From Lentisphaera araneosa HTCC2155 (lineage in GTDB: Bacteria; Verrucomicrobiota; Lentisphaeria; Lentisphaerales; Lentisphaeraceae), in NCBI RefSeq assembly GCF_000170755.1, contig NZ_ABCK01000021.1, positions 28,092-92,091 of the forward strand: 64,000 bases of DNA. Direction: 5' to 3'. Shown piece by piece: positions 26,819 through 37,600 of the stretch. The position numbers and the translations under genes were made by a program. The notes beneath the pieces were generated by a model. It was not told the DNA's origin, searched no databases, and worked only from the letters and a program-made list of their open reading frames with translations. The stretch's first letter is position 1; the number at the start of each line of letters is the position of its first letter.

Positions 26819-27193
26819 CTATATGAAGATCTTTTGACCAACTTTCGTAGGTTTAATAACGCCCGGAATCTTTTTAGTTGCTTTTTGAACTTTAGGTTCT
26901 ACAGCCTCTTCTTCTACCTTTAATTGAGTTTGCTTTTCTTTTTGTATCATAGGATTTTCATCATTTCCCGATGGGTGTAATGACTTCTTGACGTCCTGTT
27001 TTTTTTTCTTAGCCTCACGCTTCGCCTTTATAGCTTCTCGTTTGGCTTTTTCTTCCTTGAGAAATTCTTTCCACTCCTTAGAAGACATACTTTCTTTTTT
27101 CTTTTGCCTTTCTTCGGCAGCATTTTTGTGCTTATTTTCTGCATAAAGCGAAAATGCAGCAAAGACAAACATAAATACCACGTACTTTTTCAT
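26819..27193 (-). CDS. Small secreted lysine-rich coiled-coil protein
   Basis: A 124-residue protein with signal peptide (1-18). Most of the mature chain is Lys/Glu-rich and predicted helical (KEWKEFLKEEKAKREAIKAKREAKKKK), followed by a Pro/Lys-rich tail. No enzyme motif. It lies between a sulfatase and a glycosidase in one operon, so it may be a basic scaffold or polyanion-binding protein. Similar basic segments are fused to other enzymes in this region. Confidence 0.62.
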   Translation of the reverse strand: MKKYVVFMFVFAAFSLYAENKHKNAAEERQKKKESMSSKEWKEFLKEEKAKREAIKAKREAKKKKQDVKKSLHPSGNDENPMIQKEKQTQLKVEEEAVEPKVQKATKKIPGVIKPTKVGQKIFI

Positions 27194-27208
27194 GTCATCA
27201 CCATTCTT

Positions 27209-28726
27209 TTATTTTGATTTTCGTTTTTTTCTTTTAGATCGTTTATTCAAAGACGGTTGATCAGATTTCATTTCGTTAAGCTCACTGGGAACAGGGGCTT
27301 TTATTTGTTCATGCCAGTTTAGAAGCTCATTTAATAAGGCATTCCTCTTTTCAGGATTTGAGTTAGCCAAGTTATTAGATTCGCTTATATCATCTCTCAA
27401 ATTGTAGAGTTCAACAGCATTATTTGTAGTCAATTTATCAAAACCACCATCAAGGCTCCATTCCTCCATGAAGAGGTGTAATTTCCAATCACCTTTGCGA
27501 ATAACTGAAACAGGACGTTGACGATAAGCAGGATCACGCGTACCTGTGTATTTAGAATTACCTATTAGGTAGCCGGGAAAGTGCCAATACATTGCGCGAG
27601 ATTTTAAATCTCCTCCATTGAGTAAAGGCATTAGACTGACGCCATCTATCGCATATGAACCGATGTGACTTTTTATATCTTCGACTCCGGCGAGTTCCAT
27701 CATAGTGGGATATAAATCAATCGCCATAACAGGTACATCAGATCGCCCCGGCTTAAATTCACCTGGCCAACTGATAATATACGGAACTCGAATTCCACCC
27801 TCGTAGTATGAACCCTTGTATGCTCTGAGAGGCGCCTGAGTACACCTTGATGGCACACCACCATTATCGGATAAAAAAATTACAACCGTATTGTTCTTAA
27901 TTTTCATTTCTTCAAGTTTATCTAAAATCATGCCGATAGATTCATCTGTATCGTACATCATTCCTGCATAATCGTTTGGGTTATTATGTGTATTCTCAGC
28001 GTGATTTAACTGGAAAAGCTCTTCGCTGGCCGGGCGGCATCTCGTAGGGCCATGGACTGCGTGATGAGCCATGTAAATCAAAAAGGGTTTATCTTGCTGA
28101 TAACTATGCTCCATAAATGAAATGGCCCGTTTGGTGTAGGTGAAAATCTTTTTTGGATCTATGTCTACATCTTCGATTTTTTTTAATTCAATAGCAGAAT
28201 GCTCCAAAACATCATCAAAGCCTTGCATTGCAGGTGAAACACCACCATTGACACCACTGCCATCTTTACCGTGTCCACTGACATGCCATTTACCATACAT
28301 AGCTGTGGCATAACCAGCTTTCTTTAAGGCTTCTGCAAAAGTAATTTTCTCATCTGCCAAAACCTGACCGTCTGTCACCTCATTTAGAGATAAACGATCA
28401 GTTCTTTTATCGCCGCGGTTTATTCCCCAAACATTATAGAAATGAGTCCTAGGACTGTATTGGCCTGACAACAAGGCGCAGCGAGATGGGGCACAATTAG
28501 CTGCATTCACGTAACCTTGATCAAAAATCACTCCCTCTTTAGCAATGCGATCAATCGAAGGCGTTTTTAAAAAAGTATTGCCATTGCCCCCCCAGTCTCT
28601 CCACCCCATATCATCGATAAAGAAAAATATAATATTGGGTTGCTTATCATCACTTTGACGCCCCTCAACAGAGAATGCAGCAAAGACAACAAGGCAAATA
28701 AGCAGCTGATATATCTTGATTTTCAT
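27209..28726 (-). CDS. Secreted sulfatase with basic C-terminal tail
   Basis: A 505-residue type I sulfatase. Signal peptide 1-22; metal site FFIDDMGWRDWGG (Asp38, Asp39); formylglycine motif CAPSRCALLSGQ with Cys78; later YGKWHVSGHG, MAHHAVHGP and IFLSDNGGVPSR supply the other catalytic and metal residues. Closest in style to N-acetylglucosamine-6-/galactosamine-type S1 sulfatases, target not decidable. The last 12 residues are almost all Lys/Arg (NKRSKRKKRKSK), not part of the fold. Lies 34 bases after the sialate O-acetylesterase gene in the same operon. Confidence 0.93.
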   Translation of the reverse strand: MKIKIYQLLICLVVFAAFSVEGRQSDDKQPNIIFFFIDDMGWRDWGGNGNTFLKTPSIDRIAKEGVIFDQGYVNAANCAPSRCALLSGQYSPRTHFYNVWGINRGDKRTDRLSLNEVTDGQVLADEKITFAEALKKAGYATAMYGKWHVSGHGKDGSGVNGGVSPAMQGFDDVLEHSAIELKKIEDVDIDPKKIFTYTKRAISFMEHSYQQDKPFLIYMAHHAVHGPTRCRPASEELFQLNHAENTHNNPNDYAGMMYDTDESIGMILDKLEEMKIKNNTVVIFLSDNGGVPSRCTQAPLRAYKGSYYEGGIRVPYIISWPGEFKPGRSDVPVMAIDLYPTMMELAGVEDIKSHIGSYAIDGVSLMPLLNGGDLKSRAMYWHFPGYLIGNSKYTGTRDPAYRQRPVSVIRKGDWKLHLFMEEWSLDGGFDKLTTNNAVELYNLRDDISESNNLANSNPEKRNALLNELLNWHEQIKAPVPSELNEMKSDQPSLNKRSKRKKRKSK

Positions 28727-28760
28727 TAACGTGTTTACCTCAAATCAGTCAAACTATTAA

Positions 28761-30344
28761 CTAGGAATGCTTACTAGATTTTTCATTCTCGACCACCTCT
28801 TGCTGAGCTTTATTATCTTTTTGCGTTTCTCGCAAATCTTTTTTCTCCTTCTGAGCCTGCTGTTTTGCTTTTCTTGCTGCTTTCTCTTCTTTACTGGGTT
28901 TTAAACGAATATTTGCCCTTGGACCAGGTATTTCATCATCCGTCATGAACGCTGATGCAGGTATACCATCTTTATTCATTAAACTGAAATTTGACGCGGC
29001 CTTATCACCCGCTCCCCCCTCTTTACTCTCTTTGACAGGAGGATTGGCATTGAATAAATAACGCACGTATTTGGGATTACTGACCGCGTCACACGTGACA
29101 AGCACTTCGTCACCATCAATCACAGCTTCGGCTGGGTGATATTTCACATCGTCGCCAGCCAATTCAAAATACTTTAGGCTCTTCTCACCCTTGCGTTCTA
29201 CAAGTCCATTGCCAACATGTTTAAACGTAAGACGAGCCGTATTTGGAGAGTAAGTCACCTGATCAAGAAGCGGCCCGGAGTAGACGAGATCAGTCTGACC
29301 GTAATCTTTAGCTAAAGCCAACAATGCCAAACGTTTTCCGGCAAGGCTTTTATCCGCTGGATGTAAGCCAGGGCCCTGCTCCCAGAAGATAGCCATCCCT
29401 GTATTCTCGGTAATTTCGAGGGCACGGCGCTGACGGTCGCGAACCCAGGGGAATTCGTAATTTCGCAGGTGAATATCTGTAGGAATCTGGATATAGTAGA
29501 ACGGGAATTTACGCGTTTCTAAACCAGAGCGCTCTCCCCAGTCCTTGCGCCAGCTATCAAGAAAATGAACCGTCAGTTTATCGTACTCCAGAGCCGTATT
29601 CGACTTGGCATTGCGCTCGCCCTGATACCATATGGCACCACGGATTGCGTAAGGGATAACTTCTTTTAGCTTGTCATTATACTGATAACCTGGTTTGCGC
29701 TGCTTCTTGGCTTCTTCACGCCATCCTTCTGGAATATTCAAGGCTTTACGCGCCACTTCTGCATCGTCCGCATTCATCCATGCTTGCATCGGAGTCCCAC
29801 CATTATGGCGTGTGATCAAACCAATAGGTATATTTAATTCCTCGTAGAGATTAACCCCAAAGTAAAAAGCAACACGAGAGAGGCTTTTGGCTGATTTTTC
29901 ATCAATTGAATCCCAGCCTTTATTTCCTTTACCATTATAGCGCATCCGGCTGATTTTCTTTTTATCATATTTTGCAGGGAAAGGACTTTTATCACCAAAA
30001 CGTCCTGCCATATTTGACTGACCGGCACAGAGCCACACCTCACCAACCAGTACATCATTGAAACTCAGTTCATTAGAACCTTTCACGGTCAAAATCTGAC
30101 CTTTGCTAGCAGTCTCTAGCGGATCAAGAACGACCTGCCATGAGCCATTATCACTTGTAGTTACAGTTTTTTCCTGACCGGCAAAACTAACACTCACCTG
30201 CTCACCCGGATCTGCTTGACCCCAAACAGGAACAGGAAGTTCCCGTTGTAAGACCATGCCATCCCCAAACATCTTCGACATTTTCACATCCGCGGTGGCA
30301 CTCATAGTAGCTGCAAGCGACAAAAGAATTCTTAATTTCTTCAT
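28761..30344 (-). CDS. Sialate O-acetylesterase-type SGNH esterase
   Basis: A 527-residue secreted esterase. Signal peptide 1-18, then a beta-sandwich region with GDGMVLQRELPVPVWG, and an SGNH domain with VLVGEVWLCAGQSNMAG (nucleophile Ser in GQSN), HNGGTPMQAW, IWYQGERNA and the LHPADKSLAGKRLALLAL block with the catalytic His. It removes acetyl groups from sialic acids or from acetylated polysaccharides. The last 50 residues are an added Lys/Gln/Glu-rich tail. First gene of a four-gene operon with its promoter at 30419-30450. Confidence 0.9.
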   Translation of the reverse strand: MKKLRILLSLAATMSATADVKMSKMFGDGMVLQRELPVPVWGQADPGEQVSVSFAGQEKTVTTSDNGSWQVVLDPLETASKGQILTVKGSNELSFNDVLVGEVWLCAGQSNMAGRFGDKSPFPAKYDKKKISRMRYNGKGNKGWDSIDEKSAKSLSRVAFYFGVNLYEELNIPIGLITRHNGGTPMQAWMNADDAEVARKALNIPEGWREEAKKQRKPGYQYNDKLKEVIPYAIRGAIWYQGERNAKSNTALEYDKLTVHFLDSWRKDWGERSGLETRKFPFYYIQIPTDIHLRNYEFPWVRDRQRRALEITENTGMAIFWEQGPGLHPADKSLAGKRLALLALAKDYGQTDLVYSGPLLDQVTYSPNTARLTFKHVGNGLVERKGEKSLKYFELAGDDVKYHPAEAVIDGDEVLVTCDAVSNPKYVRYLFNANPPVKESKEGGAGDKAASNFSLMNKDGIPASAFMTDDEIPGPRANIRLKPSKEEKAARKAKQQAQKEKKDLRETQKDNKAQQEVVENEKSSKHS

Positions 30345-30418
30345 TTCATAACTCTCTAATAAATTAGTTCATAGTTGGGCGTTGAGGCGATATTAGCAAA
30401 AGCCCTGATTCTTAAATA

Positions 30419-30450
30419 CCTATGCGTTAAGAGTCATTAAAAAAAGACAG
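30419..30450 (-). promoter_or_regulatory. CTGTCT-N18-CG element before esterase/sulfatase operon
   Basis: CTGTCT (30450-30445), 18 bases, CGCATAGG (from 30426), 81 bases before the ATG at 30344. Confidence 0.77.
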
Positions 30451-30514
30451 ACTTTTGGGTAAAAGTATAAAGTTAATTCATTCCGATGTCTGTTTAATAA
30501 GGCTGTATAAAAAT

Positions 30515-33037
30515 TTATTTAAGTTTAATACTAATCACATCGCCTGTCTGTGTTGGAAAACTATAAAGCTCCACATCCACTTTCTGTGGTGTGAGTTCAG
30601 TTTCGTTAATCGCGAATCTCAACTCTGATTTCGACTGAATGAAACAAACATTCCCCTTTAGAGACTTTATTTTAGCCTTATACAAGGCGCCTTCTTTCCA
30701 GTCTACATCCACTTCAAAAGCACCGCGAGCACGCAAGCCTTTCACCGAACCATTCTTCCAAACAGCTGGTAAGGCAGGCAAAAACTCTATGGCTCCCGCG
30801 TGAGACTGCAAAAGCATTTCTGCGATCCCCGCAGTTCCGCCAAAATTGCCATCAATTTGAAAGGGGGGATGATTATCGAATAAATTGGGGAGCGTTGATT
30901 TTGTAAGTAAAGCCAAAAGATTTTCATGGGATTTTTCTCCATCGTTCAATCGGGCTAAGAAATTGATAATCCAGGCACGGCTCCACCCCGTGTGCCCTCC
31001 TCCCGAACTCAAGCGATGATCCAAGCTTTTACGGGCGGCTTGGGCTAGTTTTGGCGTACGTGCCGTATTGATTTCCTTGGCGGGATAAAGTCCATAGAGA
31101 TGTGAAATATGACGGTGCCCTGGATCAACTTCTTCGAGTTCCTCGGCCCATTCCATAATGCGACCATCTTTAGCTATTTTTGTGGGGCTTAGCTTCTGTA
31201 GTATGAGATTGAGCTCCTTGCGAAACTCTTGATCGATGTTGAGAATTTCAGCGCTTTTAATAGTATTGGTAAAAAGGTCGCGCATGATTTGATGATCCAT
31301 GGTGGGGCCCATTGTTAGATTAGCCTCTTTACCATCGGGAGTTTTAAAACGGTTCTCCGGTGAGGTTGAGGGACCAGAGACTAACAAGCCCGTAGCGGGG
31401 TTTTCCACTAGCCAATCCATACAGAAAAGAGCTGCCCCTTTCATGATCGGGTAAGCACGATTTCTTAAAAAATCTTTATCGCCATTAAACTCGTAGTGTT
31501 CCCACAAGTGACGCGAGCACCAAGCTCCTCCCACCGGCCACATGCCATACTGTGGCTTGCCAATGAGACTGGCAAAGAACCAAGCATCGGTAGTGTGACC
31601 CGCGGTCCAACCACGACAGCCAAAGTTCTTCTGAGCGACCTCCCGCCCCCGTTCTTGAAGACGTTCCAATAAATAAAAAGCTGGCATATGGCATTCGCTT
31701 AAGTTAGTCGTTTCAGCGTGCCAATAATTCATTTGAAAGTTAATATTGATATGGAAGTCCGAGTTCCACGCTGGCATGAGTCCATCCGTCCACAGCCCTT
31801 GAAGGTTAGCTGGCATGGTACCCGGTCTTGAACTACTGATGAGTAGGTAACGTCCATACTGAAAATACTGTTCAAAAAGCTGTGCATCATACTGTCCCTT
31901 TATAAGGTCAATGAGTCGTTGGTCTGTTGGCTTATGTGCAGAGGGAGAAGCACCGAGGTCGAGGTCAACGCGTTTAAATAATTTTTGATAATCTTGAATG
32001 TGATCCGTGCGCGCTTGATGATAGCTTTTTTGAGTCGCATGATTCAATTGCTTTTGGCAACTCGCCGTAAGCTTTTTGTCGCCGTAATAATCACTACTAG
32101 CCACTAAAACCAAGGTAACCGCATCGGCATTTTCGACGCGAATTGAATCTTCTTCATAAAAAATCTTACCCCCTTCATTTAAAACCTTTAGATGGGTTTC
32201 AAAAGCCACGCCCTTGGCGGCACTGGGGAATTGTTCAATAACTTTCTTTTTAGATGTCCGAGCCTGACCTTTTAAAACTAAAGCTCCATTTTCCATCATT
32301 TTCAGCTGACTACTTTGAGGGCGAGTTAAACTCGCTGAAAAAGAAATTTTTGCTTTTTCATCACTGCTCAAGCGAAGGTAAATTGCCTGGTCAACGGCAG
32401 ATGAAAAAAGTTCTCTTTTGTACGTTGTGCCCGCAAATTCATACTGCACACTTGAGATGGCATTTTCAAGGTTCAAGTCGCGACGATAGTTGCTAACCTC
32501 GTCTCGCTTGGGAAAAATAAGCTCCAAATCCGCCATCATCTGATAATTATGAGTCCCCCTACCCAAACTTGTACCCATCACTTTTTCTTCAACCACTTTC
32601 TGAGCTTCAACATACTTCTCATCAAAAAGTAACTTCCGAGCTTCTGCAATGCCGGCCTGAACATTGGGCTTATCGCGCTCCACTGGCTCACCTGACCACA
32701 TTGTGTCTTCATTGAGCTGGAGCCATTCTTTATTGATCCCGCCGTAAACCATCGCTCCGAGACGACCGTTACCCACTGGTAGGGCCTCGACCCAATGACT
32801 CGCTGGTTTTCGATACCAAAGACTCAAGTCATTAGCCGGAGCCACAGCTTCACCTGACAAACGGCATTTAGCCTTAGCTATGGCTTCAATTCTAGTATCT
32901 TTATTACGTATCTTAAATAAACTATCTTGCTTGCTTTTACGATTTTTACGCGCGGCTTCAAGATTGGGTATCATGAAAACTACGGCTGTAATCATCAATA
33001 ATGAAAAAGATTTTATACTCGTCAATTTTTTGCTCAT
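30515..33037 (-). CDS. GH95 alpha-L-fucosidase/galactosidase
   Basis: An 840-residue secreted enzyme of glycoside hydrolase family 95. Start ATG 33037 is preferred over 33097 because it gives a normal signal peptide and follows the upstream stop by four bases. Landmarks in order: [62 protein letters not shown] (alpha/alpha)6 barrel core, [30 protein letters not shown] and [18 protein letters not shown]95 enzymes invert alpha-1,2-fucose or L-galactose linkages in algal and host glycans. A basic RKNRKSK stretch follows the signal peptide. End of the operon from 37345. Confidence 0.93.
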   Translation of the reverse strand: MSKKLTSIKSFSLLMITAVVFMIPNLEAARKNRKSKQDSLFKIRNKDTRIEAIAKAKCRLSGEAVAPANDLSLWYRKPASHWVEALPVGNGRLGAMVYGGINKEWLQLNEDTMWSGEPVERDKPNVQAGIAEARKLLFDEKYVEAQKVVEEKVMGTSLGRGTHNYQMMADLELIFPKRDEVSNYRRDLNLENAISSVQYEFAGTTYKRELFSSAVDQAIYLRLSSDEKAKISFSASLTRPQSSQLKMMENGALVLKGQARTSKKKVIEQFPSAAKGVAFETHLKVLNEGGKIFYEEDSIRVENADAVTLVLVASSDYYGDKKLTASCQKQLNHATQKSYHQARTDHIQDYQKLFKRVDLDLGASPSAHKPTDQRLIDLIKGQYDAQLFEQYFQYGRYLLISSSRPGTMPANLQGLWTDGLMPAWNSDFHININFQMNYWHAETTNLSECHMPAFYLLERLQERGREVAQKNFGCRGWTAGHTTDAWFFASLIGKPQYGMWPVGGAWCSRHLWEHYEFNGDKDFLRNRAYPIMKGAALFCMDWLVENPATGLLVSGPSTSPENRFKTPDGKEANLTMGPTMDHQIMRDLFTNTIKSAEILNIDQEFRKELNLILQKLSPTKIAKDGRIMEWAEELEEVDPGHRHISHLYGLYPAKEINTARTPKLAQAARKSLDHRLSSGGGHTGWSRAWIINFLARLNDGEKSHENLLALLTKSTLPNLFDNHPPFQIDGNFGGTAGIAEMLLQSHAGAIEFLPALPAVWKNGSVKGLRARGAFEVDVDWKEGALYKAKIKSLKGNVCFIQSKSELRFAINETELTPQKVDVELYSFPTQTGDVISIKLK

Positions 33038-33041
33038 TTGC

Positions 33042-34559
33042 TTATTTATTTTTTCCTCGTTTGCGCTTTTTTTGATCTCCCTCAAGCTCAGGATCAATAC
33101 CCGGAAGCCTCCAGCGTGGGTGTACGGTATGCTCTTTTTCCATTATCTTTTCCATGCGTGCAACGATTTCCGGGTAATCCTTGGCGATGTTTTTTGCCTC
33201 GCTTATATCGGTGCTTAAATCATAAAGTTCAGTCTTTCCTTTAAGTCCATTCTTGCGGTAGGATTTCCATTTCCCCATGTGAACGGCTTGCTGTTTACCA
33301 CGTTCATAAAATTCCCAATAAAGGTACTCTCGTTTAGTTTGTTGCTCGCTTTTACCTCGTAGAGTGGGCATAATTGAAATACCATCCATTTCCTCCGTGA
33401 GAGCTTTACCACCCGCATCCGCAAGCGTGGGCATAAGGTCATACTGAGTCGTGGGAAGATCACAGGTACTGTTCGATTCAATAGTACCTGGCCACCAAGC
33501 TATCAAGGGTACGCGAATACCTCCCTCATAGAGGTAGCGTTTATACATTCGCAAATCGCCATTCCCCTTGAAAGTATCCGTTCTTAGATAGTAGCTATCT
33601 TCATCACCATTATCACTAGTCCACATAATTATGGTATTATTTTGAATTCCCAAGTCTTCTACAGCATCAATAATTCGACCCACATTACGATCGTGATGAG
33701 TCATCAGTGCGCAGTAAACCTTTTCACGCAAAGTAAGTTCTTCATATTGATCATAGCCCGCCATGTCCGGTACGCGCATACCACCGGGCATGCCTCCATG
33801 AGGCACGGTTGAAGCCAGATAAATAAAGAAAGGTTTCTTGATTTCGCTATTCTTTTTAATAAACTCAATAGCTTTATCAACATAAAGATTTTCGGTAAAA
33901 GTTCCAACACCAGGTGGAACCACACCGCCAGAAGTATTTTTATTTGAGGGGATGATTGTCCCCTCCAGTAAGTCAGGCCTATTTTTAGGGAGTTCGATTT
34001 GCTGACCATTTTCATAAATGTGGTGGGGATAATAATCACGGCAGTCAAAATGACTTAAAAAACCAAGCCAGTAATCAAAGCCATAACCCGTTATGGTTTC
34101 AGGTTTTTCTGTACCGCCGGCACTGAGCTTGCCAAAGCCAGCTGTTGCGTAGCCCGCGTCACGGGCTACACTGCCCAACATGGGATGTTTTGGGGGCCAA
34201 AGTTCAACGGGTGGTTCTTTACTATTGGCACGCCAAGCGGCATTACCAGGGTGCTTTCCTGACATGAGGCTACAGCGTGAGGGACCGCAAACCGCATTGC
34301 CTGCATAAGCTCGGGTAAATTTCATTCCACCTTTGCGCAGTCGATCAATATTGGGGGTTTTTATGATTTTCTGACTAACTTCATCCATTTGATAAGCTGG
34401 GACTTTTCCAATCCCCCAGTCATCAGTATTGATGTAAATTATATTAGGCTGAATCTTCTCCGCCATTACTGAATTTGAAAAACTGATCACCGCAAAAGTA
34501 TTTATAAAAAGGCCTAGCATATTTCTAATGTGGAAGTGTTTTGTGAAATTTAATTTCAT
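33042..34559 (-). CDS. Secreted sulfatase with basic C-terminal tail
   Basis: A 505-residue type I sulfatase with a long N-terminal signal (1-33). Metal site [10 protein letters not shown] (Asp46, Asp47), formylglycine motif [12 protein letters not shown] with Cys91, then [23 protein letters not shown] and [13 protein letters not shown]. It resembles arylsulfatase-A-like polysaccharide sulfatases. The C-terminus ends in [10 protein letters not shown], a basic tail like that of the 27209 sulfatase. Four bases before the GH95 start and 16 after the serine hydrolase, so co-transcribed; together they suggest a sulfated fucose-containing substrate. Confidence 0.93.
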   Translation of the reverse strand: MKLNFTKHFHIRNMLGLFINTFAVISFSNSVMAEKIQPNIIYINTDDWGIGKVPAYQMDEVSQKIIKTPNIDRLRKGGMKFTRAYAGNAVCGPSRCSLMSGKHPGNAAWRANSKEPPVELWPPKHPMLGSVARDAGYATAGFGKLSAGGTEKPETITGYGFDYWLGFLSHFDCRDYYPHHIYENGQQIELPKNRPDLLEGTIIPSNKNTSGGVVPPGVGTFTENLYVDKAIEFIKKNSEIKKPFFIYLASTVPHGGMPGGMRVPDMAGYDQYEELTLREKVYCALMTHHDRNVGRIIDAVEDLGIQNNTIIMWTSDNGDEDSYYLRTDTFKGNGDLRMYKRYLYEGGIRVPLIAWWPGTIESNSTCDLPTTQYDLMPTLADAGGKALTEEMDGISIMPTLRGKSEQQTKREYLYWEFYERGKQQAVHMGKWKSYRKNGLKGKTELYDLSTDISEAKNIAKDYPEIVARMEKIMEKEHTVHPRWRLPGIDPELEGDQKKRKRGKNK

Positions 34560-34575
34560 TGATCAAACTTTTTGT

Positions 34576-35772
34576 TTATTGATTAAAGGCAGGAAGAATT
34601 CTCTCAGGTGCCAAGTCAAGCATGGGGCCGCCACCTTTAATTTTAGCACTGGAAACTACGACTAAATCCATCTCAGGATAAATTAAAATAAATTGACCGG
34701 CTGCACCACGACAGGAAATACAGCTCACTTTTTTCCCTCCAGAACGTTTACCTCCAATTTCTACATCTTTGTTCCAAATGAAGAAACCATAGGCTCCATT
34801 ATGCTTGCCGGGCCAAATTGGTGACATCGCTTTTTTCATATACTCCTCAGGAATGAGTTGTTCACCATCCCATTTCCCATTAGCCATCATCATCAAACCA
34901 ATCTTAAGCATATCGCGCGAAGTCATTTCAACCCCTGCCGCAGCACGCGGCAAGTTATTTTTATCTTTGGGCCATTTATAGTTACTAATCCCCATCTTAC
35001 CAAAGAACTCCTTACTTATGAATTCTTGAGCACTACTAGGTGCCACGGTATCTACAACAGTCATCGTAATCGTTGGATCAATCCCGCCATATTGCCATTG
35101 CTGTTTCTCTTTCACAATTGGCTGACTGGCACTAAACATGGCCTCTACCATTTTCTGTCCCTTCAACTTCTTGCCTGCTTTCTTCATCTTATTTTTGTCA
35201 AGCTTAATGCCTGAATGAAGATTCAAAACTTCAGCTAGAGTAACCTGCTCCGCTCCGTCGACCACCTTAGTCTTATCGACCTTAGTCAGAAAATCCAAAA
35301 CTGGCTTATCCAGATCAGCCATAGAGATGTAACCTAGCTGCATGGCACGACCTAGTGCCATTGCTGTAAGAGACTTTGATATAGACATGACAATATGTGG
35401 ATGATCAATACGCCCTTTGCGGAAATAAGACTCCGAAATCAGTTTCCCCTTGTAAGCAATAAGTAGGCTATCAAACTTCTTCTTCGGGTCCTGAGACATT
35501 TCATCAACTAACTTAACAATCAATTCTTTCTTACCACCATCGATGCCAAGACTTCCTACAGGAATTCCATCGCCCAGACTTTTAGGTGCATGACTAATAC
35601 TAAGCAGCTCTCCTGAAGGTTGAGGTAGTTCCCCCTCCGTGCTAGATTTTTTATTAAAATCAACGACTTCTTCTTTAAGACCATTATCTTGGTCTGAAGC
35701 ATGGTTTTTTAAATGTGGCGAGAAGATAACACCGGCCAATAAAAGTGGGAAAAACTTAGTCAAACTTATCAT
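34576..35772 (-). CDS. Secreted class-C beta-lactamase-like serine hydrolase
   Basis: A 398-residue member of the serine hydrolase/beta-lactamase class C family (PF00144). ATG 35772 gives a compact signal peptide; an in-frame ATG at 35808 is possible. The SxxK motif is SISK (Ser130, Lys133), followed by a LNLHSGI segment typical of the family and WQYGG in place of the YxN tyrosine. Members include esterases, D-aminopeptidases and transpeptidase-like enzymes; in a polysaccharide locus an esterase is plausible. Fourteen bases separate it from the upstream esterase gene. Confidence 0.85.
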   Translation of the reverse strand: MISLTKFFPLLLAGVIFSPHLKNHASDQDNGLKEEVVDFNKKSSTEGELPQPSGELLSISHAPKSLGDGIPVGSLGIDGGKKELIVKLVDEMSQDPKKKFDSLLIAYKGKLISESYFRKGRIDHPHIVMSISKSLTAMALGRAMQLGYISMADLDKPVLDFLTKVDKTKVVDGAEQVTLAEVLNLHSGIKLDKNKMKKAGKKLKGQKMVEAMFSASQPIVKEKQQWQYGGIDPTITMTVVDTVAPSSAQEFISKEFFGKMGISNYKWPKDKNNLPRAAAGVEMTSRDMLKIGLMMMANGKWDGEQLIPEEYMKKAMSPIWPGKHNGAYGFFIWNKDVEIGGKRSGGKKVSCISCRGAAGQFILIYPEMDLVVVSSAKIKGGGPMLDLAPERILPAFNQ

Positions 35773-35822
35773 TCTTGAAGTCTCAATATTATTAAATTTA
35801 TAATTCATTCGTACAGATGATT

Positions 35823-36521
35823 TTATTTACTTTGCACTGTAAACCATTTGTAGAGTTCTGGGTTTTTGAGCGTCTGCATAACAATGCCATGCCCCTCAGA
35901 TTCATAGCTGGTGAACTTGACTCTTGTTGATTTCAGCTTCAATAAGGCATCCACCAAGAGCTTAGTTTTTTCATACTTCACCGTTTGATCTTTCTTACCA
36001 TGAAAAGTCCATATATTAAGCTCTTTCAATTGAGCCACTTTTTGCTTTCTACTACCGCCTGCTATTGGTGCAATAGCCGCAAAGGTTTTCGGACTGGCCA
36101 TGGCCCAGTCCCAGGTACCAAAGCCACCCATGCTGAAACCGCAAAGGTAAATTCTCTTGTCATCAACTTTATAAGTTTTCTTTAAATAATCTAAAAGCAA
36201 GTTGAGGTCCTGACTGTCCCACCAGCCTTTACCTTGTTTGTTAATTGAACACTGAGGAAGAATCGTGAGCATATCATACTTAGCAGTGTTTTTTAAAATC
36301 AACTTCCCCATACTCTTTAACTTATTTATCTCACTGCCTCTTTTACCGATACCATGGAGAAAAATAAAAACGGGTTGCGGTTTGGAATTTTTTGGCTTAG
36401 AAATTAAAAACTGCTTATTTAAGCATTTCGTTTTTTGGTGCACGTCCTGAGGTAATTGACCAATTTGAAAATCAGCTGAAGCCTTTGTACAAATGAGAAA
36501 AAATATTAAGAGAAAACGCAT
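35823..36521 (-). CDS. Secreted alpha/beta-hydrolase (polyester/feruloyl-esterase-like)
   Basis: A 232-residue alpha/beta-hydrolase with signal peptide (1-16). Oxyanion region FLHGIGKRG (54-62), nucleophile elbow GFSMGGFG (Ser130), an Asp in GKKDQTVKY and a His in ESEGHGI. The PHB-depolymerase/phospholipase-like subgroup with LPQCS and KGWWD motifs is common in carbohydrate loci, where it cleaves ester side groups. It lies 62 bases after a pseudopilin gene and heads the run of closely spaced genes down to GH95. No promoter element of its own is visible. Confidence 0.85.
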   Translation of the reverse strand: MRFLLIFFLICTKASADFQIGQLPQDVHQKTKCLNKQFLISKPKNSKPQPVFIFLHGIGKRGSEINKLKSMGKLILKNTAKYDMLTILPQCSINKQGKGWWDSQDLNLLLDYLKKTYKVDDKRIYLCGFSMGGFGTWDWAMASPKTFAAIAPIAGGSRKQKVAQLKELNIWTFHGKKDQTVKYEKTKLLVDALLKLKSTRVKFTSYESEGHGIVMQTLKNPELYKWFTVQSK

Positions 36522-36583
36522 AAATTTTGCCCTAGTGCCTTATAAAAAATTAAAATTAAATATCACAAAGAGATTTCTTCCCT

Positions 36584-37345
36584 TTAATCCATTGATGGCA
36601 TGGGTGCTTTGTAACCATCCACAGCCGTAGTGACATTGACCCAATGAAACCTTGGATCTTTCCAGTAAATATTTTTATAAATGAGAACTGCACCATCTAC
36701 AAAAGCATAGTTGGTTCTATGAATGGCATTGCGACCACCGCGACCTCCACGTCGACGAAAATACTGTCGACCATCGCCAAAATCATCGGGTTGGCCATTC
36801 TCGTGAGAAGATTCAAAGGTCCCGCCTTGTTTTTCAGAAATGTAATCCATAGCTAGAACCTGAAATTGCTTGGGTGTAGTAGTATCAACTATGTTTGTAA
36901 AAGAGTTCTGAGTCAGCTTTGAAAATGATCTTGATTCATAGGCTGGGTCACTGTCCTGATCCCATAATAAATGGTACTGAGCCTCTGTAAATTCTGAATT
37001 TTCATTCTCCACATAATCAAAATCAAGAGCTTCCGGTGCTAGAGGACAGGAGTACAGTTCTCTTGTTACATAAGTTTCGAAAATATTAAATTCATGCTTA
37101 CCTCCGTTACCACTTCTACCTATGTGAGTTGGCTTACGATCCTGGCCGCGCTTCCAAAACTTGTTATCATTGTCCATTGTATAGGCAATCGCCCCCTTAG
37201 TAATCTGTGAAAGATTATTCACACAAGATGTATTACGGGCAGTTTTACGCGCTCTAGCTAAAACGGGAAAAAGTAAGCTTAGCAATATAGCAATTATGGC
37301 AAGTACCACCATAAATTCAATTAAACTTAAAGGTTGTTTTTTCAT
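36584..37345 (-). CDS. Pseudopilin-like protein (tandem copy 1)
   Basis: A 253-residue protein with prepilin N-terminus MKKQPLSLIEFMVVLAIIAILLSLLFP. Its body closely parallels the neighbour at 37601 ([69 protein letters not shown]), so the two arose by duplication. The terminal motif is FVDGAVLIYKN rather than VDGH. A promoter element lies 32 bases upstream, and the gene leads the hydrolase/sulfatase/GH95 operon. Confidence 0.88.
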   Translation of the reverse strand: MKKQPLSLIEFMVVLAIIAILLSLLFPVLARARKTARNTSCVNNLSQITKGAIAYTMDNDNKFWKRGQDRKPTHIGRSGNGGKHEFNIFETYVTRELYSCPLAPEALDFDYVENENSEFTEAQYHLLWDQDSDPAYESRSFSKLTQNSFTNIVDTTTPKQFQVLAMDYISEKQGGTFESSHENGQPDDFGDGRQYFRRRGGRGGRNAIHRTNYAFVDGAVLIYKNIYWKDPRFHWVNVTTAVDGYKAPMPSMD

Positions 37346-37370
37346 TTTTTCTCCTGAAATTATTTATACA

Positions 37371-37402
37371 CTTATGCGTATTAAAAAAAGAGAAAAAGAC
37401 AG
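37371..37402 (-). promoter_or_regulatory. CTGTCT-N18-CG element before pseudopilin-led operon
   Basis: CTGTCT (37402-37397), 18 bases, CGCATAAG (from 37378), 32 bases before the ATG at 37345. Confidence 0.77.
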
Positions 37403-37600
37403 GTAAATAAATAAAAATTATATATTTTTTAAAGCATTAATATGTAAATATTTACATTTAAAAACAAAGCATCCCTAAATTGATTTAGAATTAGCTAAAA
37501 CAACGTTAAATCTTACTTAGCATGAGGACCTGATCGCCTGAAAACTTCGACTTATGAAGTGATTTAAATTTCAAACTTTCTAAGTCATGTTTAATAAAAT